Source: Enteropsectra breve (taxonomy: Eukaryota; Microsporidia). Taken from it: a stretch of 11,943 nucleotides of DNA. Made by a program: the position numbers and the translations under genes. This document shows, piece by piece, positions 1-7,672 of this stretch (positions are counted from its first letter, which is position 1; every line of letters starts with the position of its first letter). The stretch covers positions 1-11,943 of the forward strand of contig JALPMN010000494.1 in NCBI GenBank assembly GCA_024243835.1, written 5' to 3'. Under the pieces are notes generated by a model. That model was not told the origin of the DNA. It made no database searches and saw only the letters and a program-made list of their open reading frames with translations.

Positions 1-3
1 TGC

Positions 4-58
4 TATTAGTGATATACAATTATATTAGTGATATACAATGCTATTAGGTTATATTGAT
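4..58. repeat. Short direct repeat, 19-bp period
   Basis: A 17-bp word (TATTAGTGATATACAAT) occurs at 4-20 and again at 23-39, so the period is 19 bp. A degenerate partial copy follows from about 41 (CTATTAGG...). The core ATTAGTGATAT reappears in the 35-bp tandem array near 8150-8205, so the two repeats may be related. The array runs off the left edge of the window and its full size is unknown. Confidence 0.8.
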
Positions 59-93
59 AAATAAAATGTAGAGGATTGTATAGTATTGATAGT

Positions 94-300
94 TTACTGA
101 TCGAAATCTGCGTTATCCATGTTCTTCTCAGTCAAATCATCGAAATCTTCATATGAGGACATACCCCTGTTATCTACTTTGAATGATACGCCTCCAGCTT
201 TCTTAAAGTTAAGGGCCTTGTTAAAATACACTGGAGCAGTATATACTATGGTGAATATAGAAGCTAAGAAGAAGACAAATGCGAGAATCTTATTCAACAT
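94..300 (-). CDS. Short single-pass membrane protein (68 aa), distant relative of the 3.6-4.1 kb pair
   Basis: I do not recognise a family. The protein starts with a short N-terminus (MLNK) and a hydrophobic segment at about residues 5-22 that could be a signal anchor or a cleavable signal. A basic stretch follows at residues 28-42 (NKALNFKKAGG), then an acidic, Asp/Glu-rich tail ending DFDQ. The frame is open further upstream, but I chose the ATG at 298-300 because a CCC block lies 3 nt before it (304-306 on the complement) and because the two related proteins also start ML-x-x followed at once by the hydrophobic segment. The architecture matches the products of 3598-3779 and 3939-4121: ML start, one hydrophobic segment, a basic/aromatic junction and an acidic C-terminus. 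Sequence identity is low, so common descent is an inference. Confidence 0.6.
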   Translation of the reverse strand: MLNKILAFVFFLASIFTIVYTAPVYFNKALNFKKAGGVSFKVDNRGMSSYEDFDDLTEKNMDNADFDQ

Positions 301-777
301 TATGGGTGACGTAAAAATTTTATTTTTATAGCTGGGTGATATTAAAAAATTTAAGTACTGGCCAATCTCTGAAAATATCATCTTTTAGAAAAATTTAGAG
401 CAGATAATTGTTGTAAAACATGTGTTATTCATATATACGCTTTATCTAGATGCTTATATTTAATTTTCAACTGTTTTCATTTTTAGTCACTGCTTATACT
501 AAAAATGAAGAATACACATGAAAAAACAGTCTAATCAGCTATGTATTATGGGAAGGTGCAGGGAGCAGGGAGTATAGAGGAAAATAAAGACGGAGACGTT
601 CTATAAGCTGTAAGTGTCCGTAGTGCCGTTTAAGGTGTGGCTTTTTATAATGCAAGCTACAGTACTTTTATAAGACAGTTAAGAAGTAATAAAGCATTGT
701 GAAGATGATTGTGTGATGGAATGTTTTATACATTACATGCATGTTCTGGAACACTGTTGTAAAATTTTGTCAAAATT

Positions 778-802
778 TTTTCAATATTACTAATATTGAA
801 AA
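778..802. repeat. Perfect 12-bp inverted repeat (25-bp palindrome)
   Basis: Arms TTTTCAATATTA (778-789) and TAATATTGAAAA (791-802) are exact reverse complements around a single C at 790. The sequence could form a cruciform or hairpin, or be a relic of an element end. A separate 10-bp palindrome, ACATGCATGT, lies at 735-744. Confidence 0.85.
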
Positions 803-944
803 CTAGCTGCTTAGATTTCTTGAAAATATCCTAGAATCTGTAATTTATGAAGGGAACAAGATTATAATGCCGCTATGGATAAATTTGTATCTGGAGAATT
901 ATTTAAACCCGATGATTAAGCTAATCGCCAGCTGGTCTTAAGCA

Positions 945-1175
945 TTAGTCCGAGTGGAACCTTATGTATTTTTTATCGCTACTTAGTTCAAAAATGTTAT
1001 AATAGTCTTTCATAGACCACACTTGGATTTAATAGTATACCCACAACTCTAATTTGTTTCTTGAAAGTTTTTGCGATTCTATATCACGTGTAGTTTCTTT
1101 GATATTTAAAACTCTAATATCTCTTTGGCGGTTTTTACTTACAGAGTTTACAGAAGGACTATATGCTGCTACCAT
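945..1175 (-). pseudogene. Possible Tc1/mariner-like transposase relic
   Basis: On the minus strand a frame starting with ATG at 1173-1175 runs 48 codons to a stop at 1029-1031. The same frame continues past that stop to another at 945-947. The first part has an Arg-rich run (KNRQRDIRVL) that faintly recalls the helix-turn-helix linker of Tc1-type transposases. The second part has a W-x(6)-NIFELSSDKKYIR stretch that recalls the block after the second catalytic Asp (W..V.fSDES.f.lf.sd...yvr) in that family. The catalytic Asp is not visible and no terminal repeats were found. This is a weak pattern match to a broken sequence and could be chance. Confidence 0.22.
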
Positions 1176-1764
1176 GCACAATGCTTATAAAAGCATCAGG
1201 GGTTGTCTAGTCAATACAGTCTTTGGTATGTGACTTTGCAGCACTGATAAGTAAAGGCCAAATTGCTGAAATAAAGGACTCAGAGGATACGGCTCATATA
1301 TCTGAATAATGAATTATATGGAATTGTTTACTGTACACAAACACTTTTGAGATCTGCAAAAGGAAAACCTTTTTTTCATTGGGGAAATTTTTGTTAAAAT
1401 TTTTTAAATTATAACAGGTTGCGTCCTTATTAATAATTGTAATACCGATACTGAACACTGTGACGATAATATTTATACTTTGCTTACGAATAAGAGTGTA
1501 TTTTCTGTGCCGTTTGATGGCACATTCATTTGCTGTTTTCTTGTGTATAGGAATTTCATTATTCAAAAGTATCTAAGTGATAAATATTCTACGATGATAC
1601 ATCAGAAAAAATTAATTATGATTTTTTATCTTTTATACTAAAGCATCATTCTTGATTGAGCTATTTATCATACTATTGATAAGTTAATGAAAGATTTTCA
1701 TCCTTTATATATTAAAAATGCTCTTAGAGTTTATCAATCAATCCTAGAGTTAAGATAGTTTTTA

Positions 1765-3342
1765 CTATTTATTTTTAAGCTGCCTTCTAATCATTCTTTT
1801 TTCATAATCACATCCATGCAAGGATAACATTCTTTCTATTTCAGGGTAATTATTCAGTATAGGTTTTATGAACGGATGATAATTACACTTTTGTGTTCCA
1901 TAGAACCTCTCGTAAAATGAAAATATTTTGATTGTATTGTATAAATCACTACTTCTTTGTAAATAAGCGTTGGTACGGATGAATGCTTCTATATTTGACT
2001 CGTAAATAGATGCTAGTAACTTCCTGCTCTCCTCTGTGTAGATATTGTTTTTCTCTTTAAAGGATAAATAATTTGAATTTTCAGTTACTAAGAGATTATG
2101 TTTTTTGTTTGAGAATGACCATTTTATCTGATAAAAACCAGTAATACCATTATCCCAAGAGCACTCTTTACTATAAGTTTGTGATATAAAATTGGTAATA
2201 ACATGTAGGAATAGTGTTTGCATAGGACTAGGCACACTCACATAATTTCTAAGGCTCCGCTCCAATAAAATAAAAAACCTAGAAGGTTTAGTATAATGTG
2301 CAGAGAGTGCTTGATGTATTAGAATTGGATACAGGACCAGATAGTATGGGGATAAAAGGCATCGTATGGTAAAATTCACAAAACATATATTGTTAACCTC
2401 TTCGGCGAGATCATAAACCATTCTTAAAGCGAAATTTTCGTGACATAAGGGATTGATGCTTAGTAGTATGTTAAATATGACACAGGGTAGTTCATCAGTT
2501 CCTTTGAGGAGTTGCTTCAGCTTCATCCATGCTTTCCCTTGTGTTATTAGGAACGATTTGTTTAATTCAGCCGGTAAAGAATTCAGATATCTTATTAGAG
2601 CCCCTTCGATCTTACTTATAGGGTTATTATTATTGAACTCAGCCCTTGAATAATTAGCAGCTGCAGAATTATCAATAACACTGTCAACGTTTTGCCGTTG
2701 GGCAGCTAAAGAAGTATTTTCTTGCTCCATAACACATTCGTAGAGATCGATGCTGTCGATGAAGTGTGATTTACCTTCGAAATCAGAAGCTAAAAGTTTA
2801 TCTCTTATTATTCTGCAATCCTCTTCTTTTAAACTGGCCATTGCAAGTAGATCAGAGTATACAATGTTCTGAGAAAGGCATATTTTTCTAAGATAGCTGA
2901 AAATTAGTGAACTATCTATCGATACATATGAAAGGCCCAGTACTACATGATATAAATGATGCGTAAAAACGTATTTGTTGCATTTACGGCACATTTTCCC
3001 GTGAGGACGAGGTGCTTTTCTAGTAGCAACTGAAGAAAAGCTTTTCCTTCTATTTGGCGGCAGACTCTCAGCGCAAACAAGATGGTATGCTGCCCCGCAG
3101 CCATTTATTTTGCAGAACTTGAGCGCCAAGTCGTAGAAGACACTGCTTTTTATTATATTGTAAATGCCATTATCAGAACTGCTTTTTTCGAATTCTAAAA
3201 GCGGTTTGGAGCAAATATAGCACTTGGTTTCATAGAGTTGTCGAATGCGTTGGTCTGAAATGATGCCGCTTTCGGGCGAGGGAATAGAAGAAGCGAGTGT
3301 GAACAGCAAGCATAAGCTGGTAAATATCAAGCAGGCAAACAT
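1765..3342 (-). CDS. Predicted secreted protein with C4HC3 zinc-binding (PHD/RING-like) module, 525 aa
   Basis: Residues 1-20 form a classic signal peptide (hydrophobic run ACLIFTSLCLLFTLASS, likely cleavage near residue 19). A zinc-binding pattern follows: C41-x2-C44, C77-x4-C82-x4-H87-x2-C90-A, then C118-x2-C121. The C-x4-C-x4-H-x2-C-A core matches extended PHD fingers and is also close to the RING-like C-terminal domain of Slx1 nucleases, but no GIY-YIG nuclease domain is present. An insertion of 32 residues separates the first two ligand pairs. The remaining ~400 residues look helical, with a low-complexity Asn/Ala/Ser stretch at about 205-240, and match no family I know. The stop codon is TAG and AATAAA immediately precedes it (1768-1773, complement). 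No CCC block lies at the start. A cytosolic or nuclear finger type behind a signal peptide is unusual; the signal could instead be a membrane anchor. Confidence 0.85.
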   Translation of the reverse strand: MFACLIFTSLCLLFTLASSIPSPESGIISDQRIRQLYETKCYICSKPLLEFEKSSSDNGIYNIIKSSVFYDLALKFCKINGCGAAYHLVCAESLPPNRRKSFSSVATRKAPRPHGKMCRKCNKYVFTHHLYHVVLGLSYVSIDSSLIFSYLRKICLSQNIVYSDLLAMASLKEEDCRIIRDKLLASDFEGKSHFIDSIDLYECVMEQENTSLAAQRQNVDSVIDNSAAANYSRAEFNNNNPISKIEGALIRYLNSLPAELNKSFLITQGKAWMKLKQLLKGTDELPCVIFNILLSINPLCHENFALRMVYDLAEEVNNICFVNFTIRCLLSPYYLVLYPILIHQALSAHYTKPSRFFILLERSLRNYVSVPSPMQTLFLHVITNFISQTYSKECSWDNGITGFYQIKWSFSNKKHNLLVTENSNYLSFKEKNNIYTEESRKLLASIYESNIEAFIRTNAYLQRSSDLYNTIKIFSFYERFYGTQKCNYHPFIKPILNNYPEIERMLSLHGCDYEKRMIRRQLKNK

Positions 3343-3597
3343 GAGAAGACCTAGTTGAAAATTTTTATTAAAAATATTTTCAGGAAATGATAAGGAATGT
3401 AGATTCTCTTCGACAAGATTTTAGTTCTGTAAAAAACATTAAAGAGACTGAATAACCACTATATTATTTCTTATATCATTTTGATAAATCATAAATTTCA
3501 TAAAAGAATAATGAAATAGAATATTGCCTATGATATGTTTAAGATAAAGTTGTAGTGAGTGCAAGAGCTATGAAATATTATTTGAAAGCAGTTTTTA

Positions 3598-3779
3598 TTA
3601 GTCAATGCAATTGAAAGGGGCATTTTCATTCATTTCATCGAAATACTCTGGGGCGCCATGTCATGCAGCCACTCTAGTTTTTCTTCATGTGCTGAAAAGA
3701 AAGTCTTGAGAATATACGGATATCCAAAGGTAATTAATACCATCGTCAAGAATAAAGGAAATAGAAGGTATTTTAACAT
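3598..3779 (-). pseudogene. Frameshifted copy of the 60-aa single-pass membrane protein
   Basis: From the ATG at 3777-3779 the frame encodes 49 residues and stops at 3630-3632. Residues 1-41 align without gaps to the neighbouring gene at 3939-4121: ML-K/R-Y start, hydrophobic segment, then GYPYI-L/V-KT-x-F and EKL-x-WL-x-DM. After that DM the alignment jumps to another frame, which continues to a TAA at 3598-3600 and ends CID, where the neighbour ends YID. Restoring one G in the ATGGCG run would give exactly 60 residues, the neighbour's length. This is therefore either a recent 1-nt deletion or a sequencing error. A CCCC block precedes the ATG by one base (3781-3784, complement), and AATAAA overlaps the distal stop (3594-3599). 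Confidence 0.8.
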
Positions 3780-3870
3780 TGGGGTTAGCTAAAAATTTTC
3801 TGTAAGATTTATATCAAAAGGAGCAACGTCTTTGTGTTTTTATGAAAGGTGGCGTAAAAGGAGAGGACTC

Positions 3871-3920
3871 TTTTTTACCCTAAAAATAAGATGAAAATGG
3901 ATGTATCAGTTACGAACTAA
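3871..3920 (+). other. Start-like signal followed by a 9-codon frame
   Basis: TTTTTTACCCT (3871-3881) lies 9 nt before ATG 3891, which opens a frame of only nine codons (MKMDVSVTN, stop at 3918-3920). The same 11-bp word occurs at 11868-11878, 5 nt before the ATG of the gene entering at the right edge. It may be the orphaned 5' end of a lost gene. No protein function is implied. Confidence 0.3.
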
Positions 3921-3938
3921 TATTTGCAATAAAATTTA

Positions 3939-4121
3939 TTAATCAATGTAATAATATTCCGGGCCTCTATTCACATCATCGGCATCTTCAGCGGATCCCA
4001 TGTCGCGCAGCCATGTTAGTTTCTCTCCATGTGCTTTAAATACTGTCTTAACAATGTATGGATATCCAGCAGTGAATAAAAGTGTCATTAAAATAAGTGC
4101 AGACAGAATGTACCTCAGCAT
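3939..4121 (-). CDS. Short single-pass membrane protein (60 aa), intact copy
   Basis: The product begins MLRY, has a hydrophobic segment at about residues 5-20 (ILSALILMTLLFTAGY), a basic/aromatic junction (PYIVKTVFKAHGEKLTWLRDM), and an acidic tail ending PEYYYID. A longer frame is open upstream, but the ATG at 4119-4121 is preceded one base away by CCCC (4123-4126, complement), and the frameshifted paralogue starts at the equivalent codon with the same CCCCAATG context. It is a tandem head-to-tail duplicate of the 3598-3779 copy, about 160 bp apart, and shares architecture with the 94-300 protein. AATAAA overlaps the stop (3935-3940, complement). The hydrophobic segment is either a signal anchor or a cleaved signal peptide. 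I do not recognise the family; a role at a membrane is all that can be said. Confidence 0.8.
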   Translation of the reverse strand: MLRYILSALILMTLLFTAGYPYIVKTVFKAHGEKLTWLRDMGSAEDADDVNRGPEYYYID

Positions 4122-4122
4122 T

Positions 4123-4126
4123 GGGG
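4123..4126 (-). promoter_or_regulatory. CCCC start-site motif of the 60-aa membrane protein
   Basis: CCCC followed by one A and then ATG. The identical CCCCAATG context occurs at the frameshifted copy (3777-3784), which fixes the start of both. Confidence 0.6.
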
Positions 4127-4298
4127 ACAAAGAAAAAATTTTAATTTCAAAAAACTTAGAGCATGGAATCATTTAATTAAACAAGAAAGACCTTTATTTT
4201 AGTTATAAAACAGCTAAGAATGATGACATAGCTCATGTTTTAAATATCAAGTTACCATTTGTAAATTTCATTTATTTTTTGATATTTTTTACTGCTAT

Positions 4299-4505
4299 AT
4301 GGCACTTCGCAAAATAAAAGTGGGAAGCAGCGTGGGAAAATACGTTCTCGGCGGGTATGTGCTGGGGAAGAGCATGGAGCTACTGTCACAGGGAAAAACA
4401 AAGACAGGAACGTTTCTAGGACTGGCAGGCGGCTGTATTGCCGGGATTGGTACTACGATAATTAAAACAAGCAAAAAAATAAAGAATAAGATTGTTCCGC
4501 AATAA
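4299..4505 (+). CDS. Small glycine-rich, basic protein (68 aa), possible membrane protein
   Basis: Not a family I recognise. The protein has a basic N-terminus (MALRKIKVGSS), a first Gly-spaced hydrophobic segment (VGKYVLGGYVLGKSMELL, about residues 12-29), a short polar turn (SQGKTKTG), and a second one (TFLGLAGGCIAGIGTTII, about residues 38-55). It ends in a Lys-rich tail (KTSKKIKNK). The GxxxG-type spacing is what tightly packed membrane helices show, so a two-helix hairpin with both ends on the same side is plausible. Its codon use is less AT-biased than the surrounding spacer, which supports a real gene. There is no CCC block at the ATG. It lies about 270 bp upstream of Rrp5 on the same strand, but nothing ties their functions together. 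Confidence 0.65.
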   Translation: MALRKIKVGSSVGKYVLGGYVLGKSMELLSQGKTKTGTFLGLAGGCIAGIGTTIIKTSKKIKNKIVPQ

Positions 4506-4763
4506 ATGCAAAGAGATGAGTCAATAAATTAAATTATAGAATAAACTCGTGTTATCCCTTTCTTGACTGGTTTATAATCCACATTTAATAATATTCAATT
4601 TACATTGTACTCTAGTAATGATTGAGTAAAAGATGTAAAAATCATAATGTTAATTTATTCTTTTAGAGACTTCTGAAATCCATTTATTATAAGACATATC
4701 TAGTCTACTCTTTTATTGTAAGTTTTACTTAGCTGATTATGAATAAAATTTTAAAGAAAAACT

Positions 4764-4777
4764 AAAATTTTGCGCCC
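4764..4777 (+). promoter_or_regulatory. AAATTT + CCC start signal of RRP5
   Basis: AAAATTTT (4764-4771) followed by GCGCCC, with CCC (4775-4777) one base before ATG 4779. This is the paired AT-rich/CCC signal described upstream of microsporidian start codons. It places the start at ATG 4779 rather than at the in-frame TTG 4770. Confidence 0.65.
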
Positions 4778-4778
4778 A

Positions 4779-6434
4779 ATGCTATTCGGACAAAATCCCA
4801 CATATCTGTATGGAGAAGTATACAACAGCAAGTTTTCAACACCAGAGAAGGCCTATCCCGTGGAAGAGCTGCCCGTAAAATGCACCGAGTGCCCTGCCAA
4901 ACTGGTCAATGGCAAAATCGAGATATTTTTTTCTGGCCCCATTTTCAATACCTACGTTCTTTCCGTTGAGGAAAACGTATGTGTATTAAAATCATATGAT
5001 GACAAGATTACGATAATCCACGGAAGGCTGCCTGAGCATCAGCTCGTAACGGTAAAGACAGTCAAGGAAGACGACAACAAAAGAGAAGTGGCTATCTTTA
5101 CATGGAATGAGCTGTTCCCGGGCTACATGTCTGACGGCACCCTGTCACTCGACAAAAAGAATCCCGTCGTCACAACACCACTGGCTACTGGATCGGTGCG
5201 CCTTCAGAACAACGAGCAAAAGCCCAATTTTGAATGCCTTCTTTACAAGATAGAAAACAACGAGTATTCTTTTGTGGAGATTAACAACCCAGTCGAGCGC
5301 ACAACCGTGAATATTGTAAAGGATATGCGTGGAACCAAGATTGGCGAGAATGGATTTGTGAGGGGTGTTGTTTTGAACTGCAGCGCACAGAACACGGCCG
5401 TATCGGTGTATGCCAAGCGTGTATTGCTCGGCCGCTATATATTCGTTGAGGATATTAATGAGGGAACCGCAACGGTTGATCTTGTGGGAAAAATCGGACA
5501 GTTTTACAAGGTGGAATACAAAGGATTTACAGGAATATGCAGGGACAAAAAAGTCAGCAAGAAGATGAAAGGCATAATTTCTAATATCAAGGGAAATATG
5601 TTCGACTTTACCCAAAGGGGTATTGAAGAGTCTGAGTTAGACGCTCCTGCTGAAAATATTGAAAAAAGAGATAATAATGAATTAAAAGTTATTGAAAAGA
5701 GAAAGAATAATGATGTAGAAAATACTAAAGTCCGCAAGACTGAGGGATTTGAGGAGACTGTTGTTTCAGTCCCAGTAGCAATAACATCTGAAGACCAGAT
5801 AGAGGATGACCAGCTGAAGGCTGTTGCGTATATTAAGCATATGATGGAGCAGAATACGAATGTTGTGCCTTTATTTAAAAAGTACATGATGTCCCTCAAG
5901 AACAAAGACTATATCTGCCTGGCTTACATAAAGTATCTGGTAGAAAAGGACATGCTTGATGAAGCAGAGCTGAGAAAGACACTAAGACTTGGTGGAGCCA
6001 AGCTATCGTCCAAGATAGCAGATGCAGTGGATATAACATGGGTCCATGAGTATATCTACAAGAACAACAAGAGCAAAAAGCTGTTCTTTAAGCTGCTAGA
6101 GAAGAGTGAAGACAAAGAGAAGTTTATCAAAGACTCTCCACTGTACATGGATGCTGGCATTGAGTTCGTTTATAAAAATATGAAAAATCCACGTGTTACC
6201 GTTGAAAAGGTTATTGATGGCAAATTATCATCATGGAAAGCTTATTTGAACTGCGAGAAGGGCGATTATAAAAGAGCCATTTTCAGGCGCATGGCAGACA
6301 TGTCCTTTAAGAAGGATGAGATGAAGGAGGTATTCAGGCTCTGGCTGGAGTTTGAGGAGTCAGCAAATGGGAATGTTGATGAGGTGAAGGAGCGGGCCCG
6401 TGAATATGTGGCCAAAACCAAAAGCACCGTATAA
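4779..6434 (+). CDS. RRP5: Rrp5-like ribosome biogenesis protein, strongly shortened (551 aa)
   Basis: Rrp5 is a nucleolar scaffold needed for pre-rRNA cleavage and assembly of both ribosomal subunits; the yeast protein has about 1,730 residues, with twelve S1 RNA-binding domains and a C-terminal HAT/TPR block. Here the C-terminal block is clear. Helical repeats run from about residue 355 to the end, and the closing motif (MKEVFRLWLEFEE, then VKERAREYV) is the hallmark end of Rrp5. The N-terminal ~280 residues are beta-rich with S1-like stretches (for example near 225-260, GTATVDLVGKIGQFYKVEYK), but separate S1 repeats are hard to delimit. A charged, Asn/Glu/Lys-rich linker (about 283-330) joins the halves and its DNA is more AT-rich than either side. 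At about one third of the usual length, most S1 domains must be missing or beyond recognition. The ATG at 4779 has CCC one base upstream; AATAAA follows the stop at 6446-6451. Confidence 0.85.
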   Translation: MLFGQNPTYLYGEVYNSKFSTPEKAYPVEELPVKCTECPAKLVNGKIEIFFSGPIFNTYVLSVEENVCVLKSYDDKITIIHGRLPEHQLVTVKTVKEDDNKREVAIFTWNELFPGYMSDGTLSLDKKNPVVTTPLATGSVRLQNNEQKPNFECLLYKIENNEYSFVEINNPVERTTVNIVKDMRGTKIGENGFVRGVVLNCSAQNTAVSVYAKRVLLGRYIFVEDINEGTATVDLVGKIGQFYKVEYKGFTGICRDKKVSKKMKGIISNIKGNMFDFTQRGIEESELDAPAENIEKRDNNELKVIEKRKNNDVENTKVRKTEGFEETVVSVPVAITSEDQIEDDQLKAVAYIKHMMEQNTNVVPLFKKYMMSLKNKDYICLAYIKYLVEKDMLDEAELRKTLRLGGAKLSSKIADAVDITWVHEYIYKNNKSKKLFFKLLEKSEDKEKFIKDSPLYMDAGIEFVYKNMKNPRVTVEKVIDGKLSSWKAYLNCEKGDYKRAIFRRMADMSFKKDEMKEVFRLWLEFEESANGNVDEVKERAREYVAKTKSTV

Positions 6435-6685
6435 ATTAGATAAACAATAAAATATTTTTAATATCATTTAAGTGAAGATTATTATTCATTATACAAGTGT
6501 AAGCAAATATTTTATACAAAAATACTTTATTGCTGCAAGATAAAGTACCAAAACGAGCACTATAATTTGCTAATAAAAAATGTATTTAAACAACTGTTTC
6601 CCAGTAATAACAGGATAATATTTATCTTGTATTAATATAACTTTATAATCAAATACCCGTGTTTTATGTAAATGGCTACAACAAT

Positions 6686-7393
6686 TTATTTTATTTCAGA
6701 ATGAATATTCACCATTTTATTTCTAAATATTCTAAGCGCCCGAGCCAAAATCTCCTTGGGTGTTCCAACGCCCTCAACAATCTCCACATCCATTTCAACC
6801 TCCTTGCACACGCCCCATTCGATTTCTTCGGCCTGATTTATTGCTGGCCATTCCTCGGCTATATTGCCCTCATGCCATAGAACTGTGTCTCTCATTTTGT
6901 TCTGTGGATCGTAAGAAAATGAAACTGCCGTGACAGGGCAGTATTTTATGTGTGTCTTTGGGAGGCCCTGGCGAGCAATGCACCGAATGTCGATGCGCTG
7001 CTTGGGCGCCAGCTTTACGATGAGACTCGGATGGCACACGACCTCTCCACTGCTCTCTATCTGCAGATCTCTACCCGTAAGTGAAATGGGATAGTCTCCA
7101 GTATTCTCCTTCTGAATACTCATTATTATTGAGCATCTCTCGCAGGTGCTGTCGCAGTGGCACTCTGTTTTTAGATTCAGCGGCTGGCTGTGTCTCAATG
7201 GGACAAGGCCGAGTCTGTGCGCAAGCATTTCATCGGGGATAACAGACCCATTCTCAAATATTTCTACTGTGTCTATGGCTGTGCACGGCACCTCACTGAG
7301 CAAAATTCTTCTTAGTGCGTTTGCAAATGCAACCGATGAGTGCATTGTGAATTTTATGTTCGTTGCTGTGCATTCCTTCACCTCTATCTTCAT
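6686..7393 (-). CDS. RPB3: RNA polymerase II subunit Rpb3 (235 aa)
   Basis: Rpb3 is the alpha-like subunit that pairs with Rpb11 to start assembly of RNA polymerase II in the nucleus. The N-terminal dimerisation core shows the family signature [14 protein letters not shown] (residues 23-36) and AHRLGLVPL (58-66). A zinc loop has the Rpb3 ligand spacing, C78-x-C80-x3-C84-x2-C87, which separates it from the Pol I/III subunit AC40. The end ([20 protein letters not shown]) is the conserved dimerisation helix. At 235 residues it is shorter than yeast (318) or human (275), mainly by loss of the C-terminal tail, as usual in microsporidia. The ATG at 7391-7393 has CCC one base upstream (7395-7397, complement). 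AATAAA overlaps the stop (6685-6690, complement). The gene is convergent with RRP5, with about 250 bp between their stops. Confidence 0.96.
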   Translation of the reverse strand: MKIEVKECTATNIKFTMHSSVAFANALRRILLSEVPCTAIDTVEIFENGSVIPDEMLAHRLGLVPLRHSQPLNLKTECHCDSTCERCSIIMSIQKENTGDYPISLTGRDLQIESSGEVVCHPSLIVKLAPKQRIDIRCIARQGLPKTHIKYCPVTAVSFSYDPQNKMRDTVLWHEGNIAEEWPAINQAEEIEWGVCKEVEMDVEIVEGVGTPKEILARALRIFRNKMVNIHSEIK

Positions 7394-7408
7394 TGGGCTT
7401 TAAAAATT
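7394..7408 (-). promoter_or_regulatory. CCC start signal of RPB3
   Basis: On the minus strand the order is an AT-rich AATTTTTAAAG stretch, then CCC (7395-7397), one A, and the ATG. The CCCAATG context is the same as at RRP5. Confidence 0.65.
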
Positions 7409-7672
7409 ATTTTTGTAAAATGAGAATTCTAAAAAGCACTGTGAGAATAGAGTTCTAAAGCAGAAACAAAGAGTTTTTTGATAACAAGCTAATTAAAAGG
7501 ATTTTTTTGAAATAAAAGCATTTAATTCAACTTTTATACATTTCTTTACCTATAGCTATAAGTTTTTCTTGATGATGTTGCATAAAGTTATACGTATCTT
7601 CTAAATACTAACAGTCGATAAAAAGAGAAAAAAAAATTTCCGCTCTAAAAATACGATGTATGAAGATGCTGA

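Larger units (their letters stand above)
301..1764. other. Gene-poor region with decayed open frames
   Basis: About 1.46 kb without an intact recognisable gene. Parts, especially 540-760 and 1130-1270, look less AT-rich than ordinary spacer here and give peptide-like translations broken by stops, as expected for decayed genes. A 90-codon open frame on the minus strand (1294-1566) has no recognisable domain and no CCC start signal; I do not call it a gene. I looked for tRNA, 5S rRNA and spliceosomal RNA signatures and saw none. Confidence 0.55.

Noticed and set aside
1294..1566. 90-codon minus-strand open frame
   Set aside because: No recognisable domain, no CCC start context, and AT-rich composition; it may belong to the decayed region but is not supported as a gene.
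2453..2653. Plus-strand open frame within the 525-aa gene
   Set aside because: Antisense shadow of a larger gene with a signal peptide and zinc motif.
1765..3342. Calling the 525-aa protein an Slx1 nuclease
   Set aside because: The cysteine/histidine spacing is similar, but the GIY-YIG catalytic domain is absent and a signal peptide is present.
4770..4778. TTG start codon for the Rrp5 gene
   Set aside because: An ATG with CCC one base upstream lies three codons later; non-ATG starts are not needed or expected here.
5145..5905. Two long minus-strand open frames inside Rrp5
   Set aside because: They lie antisense to a recognised gene, have no known domains, and overlap each other in different frames.
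6659..7403. Plus-strand open frames over Rpb3
   Set aside because: Antisense to a confidently identified gene.
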